From Bacillus sp. T33-2 (GTDB lineage Bacteria > Bacillota > Bacilli > Bacillales > Cytobacillaceae), in contig NZ_PGVB01000007.1 in the NCBI RefSeq assembly GCF_002860205.1, forward strand, positions 1 to 64,000: DNA of 64,000 nt. The letters run 5' to 3'. Shown here in pieces: positions 45,952-55,296 of this stretch. Under the pieces are notes generated by a model. That model was not told where the DNA came from, did no database searches, and was given only the letters and a program-made list of their open reading frames with translations. Position 1 is the stretch's first letter, and every line of letters starts with the position of its first letter. A program made the position numbers and the translations under genes.

Positions 45952-45973
45952 AAAAAACCACCATAGGTGGCTT
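45952..45973 (-). terminator. Minus-strand terminator
   Basis: GCCACC-TAT-GGTGG followed by TTTTTT, after the alcohol dehydrogenase remnant. Confidence 0.75.
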
Positions 45974-46009
45974 TTATTGATCTTTATGATATTTTTCAGA
46001 TGCGTTCTA

Positions 46010-46261
46010 CATTCAAAGACATGGTGTTCCCCTTTTTTTATCCAAGCAGTTCCGAATGCCAAAGGAATTGCTGCTGCTCGTTGGAAATTCATATGCTCCG
46101 GATTATTATATACATTCCTCGCTGGAACTTTAACATATTCGGCGAAGGGGCCGTCACATCGCGGATTCCCTATGACTACTTCCGTTTAGCATAGGAAATG
46201 CTCGCCTGTAATGCAATAAAACAAGAAGTACGTTTTCCGGATCAAATACTACAGCTTTCAT
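46010..46261 (-). pseudogene. Zinc-type alcohol dehydrogenase/quinone oxidoreductase remnant
   Basis: An ATG at 46261 after AAGGAGACC begins MKAVVFDPEN, the usual MDR-family start. A shifted frame then reads CDGPFAEYVKVPARNVYNNPEH and AAAIPLAFGTAW, which lies about 120 residues into the family. The intervening residues and all of the NAD-binding domain are missing. Next to the IS630 element, so deletion linked to transposition is plausible. Confidence 0.75.
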
Positions 46262-46290
46262 AATTGGTCTCCTTTTCACTGGTTATAGAA

Positions 46291-47493
46291 TTACAGATTG
46301 TGTGTCATACGGCTGGCTTGTGTCTGAATCTCATTTGACATCTTGTTTTTCCGGATGAGAGCAGTGTGCAGGAATATCATGGTGATTGACACTAACGAAA
46401 AGAATACTAGCACATTGGTGTTATGAGAAATGTTTCCACCGCCAAACAGGATTGAATAATATCCATCCGCCGCATGAGTAGCAGGCAAGTAATCACTAAC
46501 AGAATAAAAGAAATCTGTTAACATCGCTCGTGGAATCAATACACCGGATGTAGCCAACTGTGTGACAAGGATAATCAGGTTCACAATCATGCCCATTTTT
46601 CCCAAGAAGGTAAAGAAAACACCTGAGAAAACAGTGAAAGCAAAGAAGGCTGAAGATTGTAGTAACCACATTTCTATGAAAGTTAATTTTGTTGGAATGT
46701 TAAATATGTTCAACATACTGATTATTAATAAGGACATGATCAGGGAAACGACAATATCAATCATTAGTTTACTGGCAGTAGTTCCCCATTTGTTTGATGT
46801 AACCTTGTTTTTTGCCATGTGTAAAAGTAGATTCATGACCATTGCCCCGACATATGAGGTGATGATTAACATAAGCGGCAAAAAATCTGACGCAAATGAG
46901 GCAGATCCGTTAGTTTTCGTTACCTTGGATGTTACCGGTTGACCGTCCATGGAATGGATAGCAGCCGTTACTTTCGGAACAACTGAATTTACAATTTGAG
47001 GAGTCGGCATTGATTCAGATATATTTTTTGAAAGTTGCTCAGCAATTTTATTCTTTTTCTGTTCAGACATTTGTGCGTTCACTTGTTCATTAATTCTCTG
47101 TGAAGCGCTTTCCATTGCTTGCTTGGAAATAGAAGAACCCGACTGATTGATATAATATTCAAGAATAGCAGAATTCCCCTTCGCTAACGCCTGGCTGAAT
47201 GCAGCGGGGATGTAAACAACCATATCCCAATTTCGTTGGTCCATTTCTTCCTTGGCATCTTCAATCGAGCTTAAAGTACCTAACTGGAATGGCAAATTCT
47301 TTCTTAATTGGTCAACGATAACATCTGCCTGCTTATCCTCACTAACCACTGCTATTCGTAATTGATTGAGTCTGGAGTCTGCATCCTTAAATACATTCAA
47401 CCAAACAAGAAAAAAGACAATCGGTATAACGAAAGCCATCACAATCCCCACATACGTTTCAGGTATCTTAAAATACTGTTTCAACGCTTGCAT
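46291..47493 (-). CDS. ABC-2 type transporter permease (YhgE/Pip-like)
   Basis: The 400-residue protein has one N-terminal membrane segment (IVMAFVIPIVFFLVWL), a large extracytoplasmic domain (about 40-200) and five or six C-terminal membrane segments. The layout is that of DUF3533/YhgE-like ABC-2 permeases used in export of bacteriocins, drugs or surface factors. No ATPase gene is adjacent, so a partner must be encoded elsewhere. The ATG at 47493 follows AAAGGAGATGACAGG. It is transcribed from tandem-box promoter B, with a predicted leader of about 25 nt. Confidence 0.85.
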   Translation of the reverse strand: MQALKQYFKIPETYVGIVMAFVIPIVFFLVWLNVFKDADSRLNQLRIAVVSEDKQADVIVDQLRKNLPFQLGTLSSIEDAKEEMDQRNWDMVVYIPAAFSQALAKGNSAILEYYINQSGSSISKQAMESASQRINEQVNAQMSEQKKNKIAEQLSKNISESMPTPQIVNSVVPKVTAAIHSMDGQPVTSKVTKTNGSASFASDFLPLMLIITSYVGAMVMNLLLHMAKNKVTSNKWGTTASKLMIDIVVSLIMSLLIISMLNIFNIPTKLTFIEMWLLQSSAFFAFTVFSGVFFTFLGKMGMIVNLIILVTQLATSGVLIPRAMLTDFFYSVSDYLPATHAADGYYSILFGGGNISHNTNVLVFFSLVSITMIFLHTALIRKNKMSNEIQTQASRMTHNL

Positions 47494-47524
47494 TTCCTGT
47501 CATCTCCTTTTAATCGTTAATTTC

Positions 47525-47601
47525 ATTGTAATAGGGTCAGTGTATGTGCAATCCGCATATTTTTGGTGCAATACCGCAGGCTTTTTGGGGAATTCCGCAA
47601 G
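47525..47601 (-). promoter_or_regulatory. Promoter B: three tandem ComA-like boxes and -10
   Basis: TGCGG words (complement CCGCA at 47595, 47574 and 47553) are 21 bp apart. The first box reads TTGCGG-AATT-CCCCAA. The last TGCGG begins exactly 27 bp before TACAAT (complement 47525-47530). The start codon of the ABC-2 permease lies about 32 nt beyond the -10. Confidence 0.8.
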
Positions 47602-47740
47602 GTTATTGCGAATTTTATTTGTGAAATTTATCCATGCAAAGGAATAAGCACGATTGTAGTCATGCTACATTCAAACAAGTGTAAGAAAGGAGGCTGCCGG
47701 AATCCAGCAGCCTCTCAGAAAGATTTGACGTCGCTTCTGT

Positions 47741-48268
47741 TTACCGCAGTTTTGCCATTTCGGCTACCTTGATTAACAGTTTTGGCAAAGTCCCCTGTTC
47801 CTGATTAGTATTTTTTATAAGATGGTCGATTTTTTTGTTTTGACTTTCCTCTTTAATCCGTGCTTTATAACCCAGCTGCCGTACTCGCTGAATCATTTCA
47901 TCTACTGTCACCAATGAGGGATAATATTCAACTGTTCCAGACGCGAGAGCGAATTCAATATTCACATTGGTAACACCGTCCAGTCTGCTTATCGCTCTTT
48001 TTATTATTTTGGCACACAGTACACAAAACATGCCAGTAATGGTTAATTCAGCTTTTTCCGAAACTGCATGATAACCGAATTCCCTGATTCTCTCTTCAAA
48101 TGATGTTGTGCTTACTACTTATGGATCGTATATTATCGCTTGTTTAAGGTCCAAATCGACAGCGACCTCTGTTACTCCTTCGATTTTCTTTAATCCATCT
48201 TCGGCCTGTTTGGCACCATCGGCAAAGTCCAATCCTATGATTGGTAATGTGGCTTCTTTAATGCTCAT
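47741..48268 (-). pseudogene. Heavy-metal (copper) P-type ATPase, N-terminal remnant
   Basis: An ATG at 48268 after AAGGAG begins a first HMA domain in which the usual GMTCxxC is degraded to GLDFADGA. A stop then interrupts the frame near 48118. The next frame continues with SFEERIREFGYHAV and a second HMA with GMFCVLCAK. Similarity stops after residue about 165 and the whole membrane and ATPase part is missing. It lies 57 nt downstream of copZ, so an ancestral copZ-copA operon has lost its pump gene. Confidence 0.8.
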
Positions 48269-48325
48269 CGCTTGCTCCTTTCAACTTATTGCTGCCTGAG
48301 CGGATTCACAGAAAATCGCTTCAGG

Positions 48326-48532
48326 TCAGACGACATCATAACCTTGGTTGTCTATTGTGTCCTTAATTTGGTGCAGGTTTGTTTTAGATGGATTATATTC
48401 AACCTCCACCTTCTCGTCGCGTAAATACACTTCTACCTTCGATACACCTGAAAGCTGTCCTACACTTCCTTCTATTGCGTTCACACAATGATGACAAGAC
48501 ATCCCTTTTACATTTAGAATTAGCTGTTCCAT
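48326..48532 (-). CDS. copZ: Copper chaperone CopZ
   Basis: The 68-residue HMA protein binds Cu(I) through GMSCHHC at residues 10-16 and delivers it to CopA. The fold signatures GVSKVEVYL and KVEVEYNP are typical. The ATG at 48532 follows GGAGAGATAAGG; an in-frame start at 48643 lies inside the promoter boxes and is rejected. It is transcribed from promoter C. No CsoR or CueR gene is adjacent, which is unusual. Confidence 0.93.
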   Translation of the reverse strand: MEQLILNVKGMSCHHCVNAIEGSVGQLSGVSKVEVYLRDEKVEVEYNPSKTNLHQIKDTIDNQGYDVV

Positions 48533-48567
48533 CCTTATCTCTCCTTTTATATTGTTTTTGCAAGTAC

Positions 48568-48643
48568 ATTGTACAAAAGAAACAATGCTTCTTAACCGCA
48601 ATGTTTTTGGGGAGAGCCCACATCTTTTTGCATTATGCCCCAA
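48568..48643 (-). promoter_or_regulatory. Promoter C: tandem ComA-like boxes upstream of copZ
   Basis: Three boxes at 20-22-bp spacing: TTGGGG-CATA-ATGCAA, TGTGGG-CTCT-CCCCAA and TTGCGG. The last TGCGG (complement 48596-48600) begins exactly 27 bp before TACAAT (complement 48568-48573). The two upstream boxes are degenerate, but the spacing holds. The copZ start lies about 36 nt beyond. Confidence 0.75.
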
Positions 48644-48697
48644 AGGAAATTTCGGATAAAAACAATCAAGATATTGAGCGCATCTTCAGTTTTTCCC

Positions 48698-48723
48698 ACA
48701 AAAAAACCACCATTTGGTGGCTC
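48698..48723 (-). terminator. Terminator of HK2
   Basis: CCACCA-AA-TGGTGG followed by TTTTTTT on the minus strand, about 45 nt after the HK2 stop codon. It insulates HK2 from copZ. Confidence 0.85.
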
Positions 48724-48764
48724 AAATTGTATCCTGTTGAAATCGTTGTTTGGAAAAGTTCTAT

Positions 48765-50255
48765 TTATACAAAATCTATTCCATGGATTGGCATATGGAT
48801 GACTACTCTTACGCCTGTTCCTGGCTGTGAGATAATTTCTATTCTGCCGTCAAGACTTTGTACCCGTTCCCGCATGCTGGATAGTCCCATACTGTTAAAG
48901 GAAGGATTCAATTTTTCCGTCTCAAACCCTTTGCCATCATCTATATATTCGAGCATCAAGGTGTCATTGGTCTTTTTCATAAAAAAATGAAGATTCATAG
49001 CCTGGGAGTGCTTCGTGGCATTGTTAAGCAATTCCTGTACAATACGGTAGAGGCCGATCGTTTTTTCTTCACCCAAAGAAAGTCCGGTTGTATTGTCTGT
49101 ACGAAAAGTAATTTTATAGGTTGATGATACCTGGGTATAATCGAATAAATTTTCCAAAGCTCTTTCGAGGCCTATTTCCCTAAGGAGTGGCGGACGCAAT
49201 TCATTGCATGTCGTTCGAATTTGATGGATCGTATCCAATAATCCCCGGACAACCCCCCCGAGGTCCTCCTTCATCTCTTTATTAAACTCAGACTTTTCAA
49301 GGAGTGCTTCCAGTCCTCTATATAAATCTATTTGATCCAATAAAACTGTGTCATGTAAGTCACTGGATAGCTGCAGGCGTTGTTTTTCCGAGAGATTAAA
49401 CAGCAGCCTCAAAATCCACTGTGGCCGTTCATTCTTGTCCAAAGCGGATTCCAATTGTTTTAATAAATTTTCAATGACATTCAAACTCTCAAACACCATT
49501 ACCGCATAGTAGACGAAAGTTTCCACCCAAATTAAGTCCATTGATTCACTGACGGAAGATACATTTAGAGAAAGGACATAAGAAAGGTCGTTTCGATCCC
49601 CGATCCTGATAAGAATCCGATCCTCCATATATATCAACTTCCCAATAATTAATTGTGGGAAAACGGGCTCCAATTCGCTTAAACTATCCTCTTCAATGTT
49701 CTGTTGTTTACGATTGAAAAGGAGTATTTCTGGTTCTGAGCCGGGAAGAACCGTCTTTATCTCGTTAAGCAGCCTCGCTTCCATGTCAGCTATTTTCAAT
49801 ACAGAAGATAAGTCCCTGGAAAAACTTTTTAAACTGTTTTGTAATTCTTCATACCGATTCTTTCTTTTCTTAATTTCAGTTTCCATCGATTTTCGTATCG
49901 TAATATCCCGAATGGAAACTACCACAAGACGGTCTGGGTGGTCTGGAACTGGCATGACCCGTGACTCGAAATATTTCAAGTCCCCATTCTTGTGGAACAC
50001 CCGATATTCATTAGTCAGTGGCTGCTCTGTTATCATCACTTTTCTGTGCGCTTCCATCATGAATTCCCGATCGTCAGGGTGAACCGCATCAAATGCATTT
50101 GTGCCAAGTGCTTCATCAGGATTGTATCCTAAAACCAATTCGAATGAAGGTGTAACAAACATTATGTTTTGATTCTTGTCAACAATGAGTAGAATATCCA
50201 ATGCATGCTGTGTAATCATTTCAAACTCCCAGTTAATAGGGGTTGCCTTCTCCAT
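48765..50255 (-). CDS. Soluble PAS sensor kinase with ComP-like core (HK2)
   Basis: The 496-residue kinase is a clear paralogue of HK1 along its full length: PAS (about 15-130, ends VVSIRDITIRK), linker, middle domain, HisKA_3 (SSDLHDTVLLDQIDLYRGLE, CNELRPPLLREIGLERAL) and HATPase (LLNNATKHSQ, DDGKGF, GLSSMRERVQSLDG). The ATG at 50255 follows AGGTGG. It is monocistronic with no regulator of its own. I infer that it phosphorylates the ComA-like regulator and brings a second input signal. Confidence 0.9.
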   Translation of the reverse strand: MEKATPINWEFEMITQHALDILLIVDKNQNIMFVTPSFELVLGYNPDEALGTNAFDAVHPDDREFMMEAHRKVMITEQPLTNEYRVFHKNGDLKYFESRVMPVPDHPDRLVVVSIRDITIRKSMETEIKKRKNRYEELQNSLKSFSRDLSSVLKIADMEARLLNEIKTVLPGSEPEILLFNRKQQNIEEDSLSELEPVFPQLIIGKLIYMEDRILIRIGDRNDLSYVLSLNVSSVSESMDLIWVETFVYYAVMVFESLNVIENLLKQLESALDKNERPQWILRLLFNLSEKQRLQLSSDLHDTVLLDQIDLYRGLEALLEKSEFNKEMKEDLGGVVRGLLDTIHQIRTTCNELRPPLLREIGLERALENLFDYTQVSSTYKITFRTDNTTGLSLGEEKTIGLYRIVQELLNNATKHSQAMNLHFFMKKTNDTLMLEYIDDGKGFETEKLNPSFNSMGLSSMRERVQSLDGRIEIISQPGTGVRVVIHMPIHGIDFV

Positions 50256-50401
50256 TTTACTCACCACCTGCAAAAATTTGTGACAGGTTGAACTCCGTTT
50301 TATTCCCAAATATGTACCGGTAGTTTGATGATAATTTTATTCTTTTGAATTTACAACATATTTTTAAAACATTTACTACAAGGCTCAGGGAGAATATGAA
50401 A

Positions 50402-50436
50402 AAGGAATTACCGCACTTACAGTAATTCCCCTTTTA
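50402..50436 (-). terminator. Terminator of the serine hydrolase gene
   Basis: GGGGAATTAC-TGTAAGTGC-GGTAATTCC followed by TTTTT on the minus strand, about 30 nt after the gene. Confidence 0.85.
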
Positions 50437-50466
50437 TTAGACCATTGAATAAAATTGTTCTGTCTA

Positions 50467-51555
50467 TTAAGCCATCGTTTTAGAGACCGTTTTAAGAGTG
50501 TTATAGACGAAACCGATGCTTTTCCTCAAATACGCTGTATTATTGAAATTGCCAATGATATACACATCCATTGAAGGATTGTAAAGCATGAAGGATGCAA
50601 TCGACCCTAAATGTCCCCATACATTATACTTTTCAGTAAATGGAACCATCCGAATCCTCATTAGACCGTAACCATAATCTACGCCCATCCACATTTTCGT
50701 CCAATTTTGCATGGCTGAAAATGATTTTTGTGATATCAATTGATTGCCTGCCAATGCCTTCATGAATACGAGTAGGTCCTCAGAGGTGCTTACTGTTTGC
50801 CCGGCGGCATACACACTAGAGAAACTGCGGTGGTCTTCCACTCGAATTGGCCGATCTAAGGAATATACATTGGCTACAGGGTGACTGCTTTTTTCTGCTG
50901 GCTCTGAAAATTGGGATAAGTACGATTCATTCATGTTGAGCCTCTTAAAAATATACTCATGGAGAACTTCTTGATAAGGCTTTGAGGTAATATTTTCGAT
51001 TATTAGCCCTAAAAGGTTAAAACCAGTATTCGTATAATGGTAGCCTTTACCTGGTGGAAAACGGGGTCTTAGATATTGTTTAGACCACTCTATTGTTTCT
51101 TGTGGGGTCCAAACTCGTGAAGCATCTTCCAGCAGAATCTTTAAAAAATGTTTCCCGCCTTTAGGTTTAAGCTCATAGTAATCAGGCAGCCCTGATGTAT
51201 TACTCAATAAATGTTCAATACGGATTTCGTGGGAATAGTCTTTCCCTTTATGAATGTGTAAGTCTTTTATTATATCTTCATTTAAATAGTTTGATATTGG
51301 ATCGCTAAAATTTAGTTTTCCTTCTTCAGCTAACATGGCAATAATAATAGCTGTAAAGGTTTTTCCTATACTTGCAGTATGATACGGTTGATGTGGAATA
51401 GCAGGCATTTTATCCGTTTCTCCGAAAGCCATATTCCAGTGAATATTCAATGTATCCGAATGGATCAGCAAGTAAGCATTAAGAAGCTTTTGGTTTGCAC
51501 TGACGGTTTTTCTCATCTTGTTTTCAATCATTAATTTTGCTTGTTCCCGCTTCAT
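50467..51555 (-). CDS. Class C beta-lactamase-like serine hydrolase
   Basis: The 362-residue enzyme has the SxxK motif in TASIGKTF, YxN as YTN in YHYTNTGFNLLG and a third HxG in WGHLGS. This pattern fits PBP4*/esterase-type members of the class C superfamily that act on peptidoglycan peptides or esters. No signal peptide, so probably cytoplasmic. It begins about 100 nt downstream of copA on the same strand, so read-through from copA is possible. Confidence 0.88.
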   Translation of the reverse strand: MKREQAKLMIENKMRKTVSANQKLLNAYLLIHSDTLNIHWNMAFGETDKMPAIPHQPYHTASIGKTFTAIIIAMLAEEGKLNFSDPISNYLNEDIIKDLHIHKGKDYSHEIRIEHLLSNTSGLPDYYELKPKGGKHFLKILLEDASRVWTPQETIEWSKQYLRPRFPPGKGYHYTNTGFNLLGLIIENITSKPYQEVLHEYIFKRLNMNESYLSQFSEPAEKSSHPVANVYSLDRPIRVEDHRSFSSVYAAGQTVSTSEDLLVFMKALAGNQLISQKSFSAMQNWTKMWMGVDYGYGLMRIRMVPFTEKYNVWGHLGSIASFMLYNPSMDVYIIGNFNNTAYLRKSIGFVYNTLKTVSKTMA

Positions 51556-51658
51556 GTATTTTCCTCCGTTTTTTCATGCACAGTTTCAGGTAACGCGTCT
51601 GCCTGATCAGGCAGCTATATATTTGGATACCGGGCTGCCCAATGATGGCAGAAAAAAT

Positions 51659-54600
51659 TTATTCCGTTATTTCTATCACAAATGGAAACGCCCTGACTTT
51701 TCCGTTTTGTTGAAACTCTGCCCAAATTTTATAGATGCCAGGTTTATCGAATTGTGTTTCAAAAACCGGATCTGTATCATTTTTCGGGTGGACATGGAGA
51801 AACTTTTTCGCATTTTCGTCAAGTATGACTACATGGCCCATTGCTCCTAAATATGGAGTCAGATTCGTTTTATCCAAATCAAATGACAACGTTACTGGCT
51901 CATTCGCCTTGAAGGAACTAATGTGTAATTCGACATTTTCTCCTTCAACCGTCTTTTCGAAAGCGGTGTCCGGCTCAAGCTCATGACCGTGCGTTTCACC
52001 GCCCGGATTTCCTACTACAAATGTTACTGGTTCAACTTCATAAGCAAGATTTGATGGCTTAATGTCGACAAAGGCTTTATAAAATCCTTCAGGAAGCATA
52101 TTGCCAATTGAAAATTCACCGTTACCGGTTTTTTCCGGGTGCACATGGTAGTATTTCTCCAATTGTTCGTCCACGATGATCAGATGCAGGATCTTTTCGT
52201 GGTTTACTTCAAGCTCGTCAACGGGATTGCCGGCCTTATCCTTCAGGAAAATCTTCAGGTTGTTTTTATCATTCTGTACAAACGCATTCACCTCGCTGCC
52301 ATCCTGGTGTTTAGAATCGCCTCCGTGGGCATGGCTGCCGCCTGCGTCTTCCACATGGCCTTCACTTTCCCCATCATCATGGCCAGCACTCACTTCACCT
52401 TCGTGGCTAGCATTTTCTTGATCACTGTTACCATGTCCGCCTTCCTTCACCCCTTTTGCGTCGTGGCTGTCCGCTTGTGCGGCCGTAGGCTTCTCATCAG
52501 CAATCCATTTCTCATACGCCTGAAACGCTCCAATAACAATAGCAATATACAGAACGGCTGCAATTGCCCATTTTTTCATACCTGCCTCCCCTTTCTTTCT
52601 AAAATCGTTATGAATGTTCAGTTTTACGCGCTGCAAACGAAGGGCATTTAAAACGACTGAAACCGAGCTGAACGCCATAGCCGCCCCTGCCAGCCAAGGT
52701 TCAAGATACCCAACGGCTGCAAATGGGATGCCAACTGCATTGTATCCAAATGCCCAAAACAAATTTTGCTTAATATTTTCGATTGTCTTTTTACTCATGA
52801 AGATGGCGTCAGCTATACTGTTTAAATCTCCGCGTATAAGAGCAATATCAGCTGCTTCCATCGCAATATCAGTACCGGTGCCAATTGCCATCCCGATGTC
52901 AGCTGTCGCCAGTGCCGGCGCATCATTAATGCCATCCCCAACCATGGCCACTACTTTTCCTTGCTGCTTGAACTTTTTCACTTCCTGAGCTTTGCCCTCT
53001 GGAAGAACCTCGGCAATGACCTTCTCGATGCCGGCCTGCCGGGCAATTGAGTCGGCAGTCCTTTCGTTATCACCAGTGTTCATGACGACTTCAAGTCCCA
53101 TATCCTTCAGTCGCTGGATGGCTTGCTTTGATGTTTCTTTTATCGTATCTGCAACGGCAATCATGCCTGCATACACACCATCAACGGCCACTAGCATGGC
53201 TGTCTTTCCGCTCTGTTCAAGATCTTCCATCATTTTTGTTATCCCGAGAAAATCTACTTGGTGTTGATTCAATAATTTCCTTGTTCCGACTAGTACTTCT
53301 TTTCCGTTTACAGAAGCTTTAATCCCAAAGCCTGGAATGGCTTCAAAATGGCTTACCTCTCCGAGATGGATTCCCTTCTCTTTAATCGCGCCAACAATCG
53401 CTTCTGCTAAAGGGTGTTCCGATTGATATTCAGCTGATCCTGCCAGGTACAGAAATTCTTTTTCCCTCATGCCCGGTTCAACGAGGATGTCTGTTAACTC
53501 TGGAGCTCCCTTTGTAACCGTCCCAGTTTTATCAAGCAATACCGTTGTGATTTTTTGGGTAGTTTCTAAATGTTCCCCTCCCTTAAAAAGAATTCCAAAT
53601 TCTGCTGCGCGGCCAGAGCCTGCCATAATCGAGGTTGGCGTCGCCAATCCAAGTCCGCACGGGCAAGCGATGACCAGAACTGCAATCAATTTCTCAAGAG
53701 ATTCCGCAAATTCACCAGGGCTGATCCATAAATACCAAATCACAAATGTGATGAACGCAATTCCTACAACAACGTGAACAAAGATGGCCGATATTTGATC
53801 TGCGAGACGCTGGATCGGAGGCTTCGAACCTTGTGCTTCTTCGACTACCTTGATGATTTGTGCAAGAGCGGTTTCTTTCCCAACTTTGACAGCCCTGATT
53901 TTTAAGAAGCCGTTCTTGTTTATCGTTGCACCAATAACACGGTCACCAACTGATTTATCAGAAGGGATGCTTTCCCCTGTCAGCATCGACTCATCTACGG
54001 CAGAACGTCCTTCGATAATTTCACCGTCAACGGGTACTTTTTCACCTGGCCTGACTAGCAACAAATCACCCACTACTACTTCTTCATGGGGAATTTCTTG
54101 TTCTATGCCATTTCGTATGACAATAGCTGTTTTTGCCTGTAACCCCATCAGCTTCTTGATTGCGTCGGACGATTTCCCCTTTGCTTTTGCTTCAAACAGT
54201 TTTCCCATGACGATGAAAGTGATTAATATGGCGCTCGTTTCAAAATAGAGGTCTTCCATGTGTGCCTCTGAGTTGATCGATTTTATAGATAAATACAGAC
54301 TGTAAAAATATGCGACGGACGTACCCAATGCGACTAGAACATCCATATTGCCGCTTTTGTTACGGATGGCCTTATAAGCACCAACGTAAAATGCCCACCC
54401 GATTATAAGTTGCAGTGGCGTCGCAAGTGCCAATTGTACCCATGGATTCATTAGCATATCGGGAAGGTAAATAAAAGAGGTGAACTCAAAATGGGAAACC
54501 ATAGCCCATAAGAGCGGAAACGACAGGATAACAGAAAAGATCACCCTCCCTTTGTGCCTTTCAATTTCATCAGCCCGGTGGTCAGCATTTTCTCCCTCTT

Positions 54601-55030
54601 TTTTCGGGATTGCCTTATAACCAATTTTTTCGACCTTTGATTCAATGTCCTTTATGCTTACCTGGGACGAATTATATTCAACAAAAGCAGTTTCAAGCGC
54701 CAAATTCACATGAGCATTTCTCACGCCCTCCAGTTTTTTTAACCCTTTCTCTATGCGGGCTGCGCAAGCGGCACAGGTCATGCCAAAAACGTCAAACTCT
54801 GCTTTGTCTGTAACGACTCCATAGCCTAAATCATGTATTTTCTTATCTATGTCCTGTACCTTCGTGACTATAGGATCATATCTGACAGTTGCTTTTTCAA
54901 GGGCAAGGTTAACGTTAGCAATATCTACTCCGTCCACTTTTTTAAGCCCTTTTTCAATTCGGGAAGCACATGCGGCACATGTCATCCCTGTGATAGCGAT
55001 TTGAATTTCTTTTAGGGAAGCACTTTCCAT
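51659..55030 (-). CDS. copA: CopA copper P1B ATPase fused to an extracytoplasmic His-rich protein
   Basis: The 1123-residue product joins two proteins. Residues 1-817 are a complete CopA: two HMA domains (GMTCAAC twice), eight membrane segments, TGES, the CPC ion site ([12 protein letters not shown]), DKTGT and GDGINDAP. It exports Cu(I). Residues 818-1123 begin [19 protein letters not shown], a signal-anchor, then a His/Gly/Asp-rich linker and two beta modules each with HVHP (YYHVHPE and FLHVHPK). At the junction GGGGAGG (52585-52591) lies 5 nt before ATG 52579, a complete start site inside the gene. Hence the second protein may also be made alone. Transcribed from promoter E. Confidence 0.9.
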   Translation of the reverse strand: MESASLKEIQIAITGMTCAACASRIEKGLKKVDGVDIANVNLALEKATVRYDPIVTKVQDIDKKIHDLGYGVVTDKAEFDVFGMTCAACAARIEKGLKKLEGVRNAHVNLALETAFVEYNSSQVSIKDIESKVEKIGYKAIPKKEGENADHRADEIERHKGRVIFSVILSFPLLWAMVSHFEFTSFIYLPDMLMNPWVQLALATPLQLIIGWAFYVGAYKAIRNKSGNMDVLVALGTSVAYFYSLYLSIKSINSEAHMEDLYFETSAILITFIVMGKLFEAKAKGKSSDAIKKLMGLQAKTAIVIRNGIEQEIPHEEVVVGDLLLVRPGEKVPVDGEIIEGRSAVDESMLTGESIPSDKSVGDRVIGATINKNGFLKIRAVKVGKETALAQIIKVVEEAQGSKPPIQRLADQISAIFVHVVVGIAFITFVIWYLWISPGEFAESLEKLIAVLVIACPCGLGLATPTSIMAGSGRAAEFGILFKGGEHLETTQKITTVLLDKTGTVTKGAPELTDILVEPGMREKEFLYLAGSAEYQSEHPLAEAIVGAIKEKGIHLGEVSHFEAIPGFGIKASVNGKEVLVGTRKLLNQHQVDFLGITKMMEDLEQSGKTAMLVAVDGVYAGMIAVADTIKETSKQAIQRLKDMGLEVVMNTGDNERTADSIARQAGIEKVIAEVLPEGKAQEVKKFKQQGKVVAMVGDGINDAPALATADIGMAIGTGTDIAMEAADIALIRGDLNSIADAIFMSKKTIENIKQNLFWAFGYNAVGIPFAAVGYLEPWLAGAAMAFSSVSVVLNALRLQRVKLNIHNDFRKKGEAGMKKWAIAAVLYIAIVIGAFQAYEKWIADEKPTAAQADSHDAKGVKEGGHGNSDQENASHEGEVSAGHDDGESEGHVEDAGGSHAHGGDSKHQDGSEVNAFVQNDKNNLKIFLKDKAGNPVDELEVNHEKILHLIIVDEQLEKYYHVHPEKTGNGEFSIGNMLPEGFYKAFVDIKPSNLAYEVEPVTFVVGNPGGETHGHELEPDTAFEKTVEGENVELHISSFKANEPVTLSFDLDKTNLTPYLGAMGHVVILDENAKKFLHVHPKNDTDPVFETQFDKPGIYKIWAEFQQNGKVRAFPFVIEITE
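52579..52591 (-). promoter_or_regulatory. Internal ribosome binding site and start within copA
   Basis: GGGGAGG at 52585-52591 followed after 5 nt by ATG 52579 would start a 305-residue membrane-anchored His-rich protein in the same frame as copA. It looks like the former start of a separate downstream gene whose upstream stop codon has been lost. Confidence 0.7.
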
Positions 55031-55156
55031 TGACCTCACTCCTCACAAGGCATTTTCTTTAGCAGATGATTACCATACCTCAGTACCTATTTAATTTTGA
55101 GACCTATTTATGTGATTCAGGTTAAAGGTATGGTAAAGAACATCGCTTATGAAACT

Positions 55157-55232
55157 ATTTTACTGTGCCGGCTATGTTTAAAAGCCGCAATTAATTTGCG
55201 TGTTTCCGAATTTATCATGCACTGCTCCGCAA
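55157..55232 (-). promoter_or_regulatory. Promoter E: three tandem ComA-like boxes upstream of copA
   Basis: Boxes at 21-bp spacing: TTGCGG-AGCA-GTGCAT, TTCGGA-AACA-CGCAAA and TTGCGG (complement ends at 55231, 55210 and 55189). The last TGCGG begins exactly 27 bp before TAAAAT (complement 55157-55162). The copA start is about 127 nt downstream. Confidence 0.75.
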
Positions 55233-55296
55233 TTTTACAGAGAAACTGCCTTCCCCTGCCAAACAAAAAATGTCAAAGTCGAACGATTTTACTGCA

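Noticed and set aside
48388-48990. 200-aa plus-strand frame across copZ, promoter C and HK2
   Set aside because: It crosses two real minus-strand genes, a terminator and a promoter, and has no recognisable domain.
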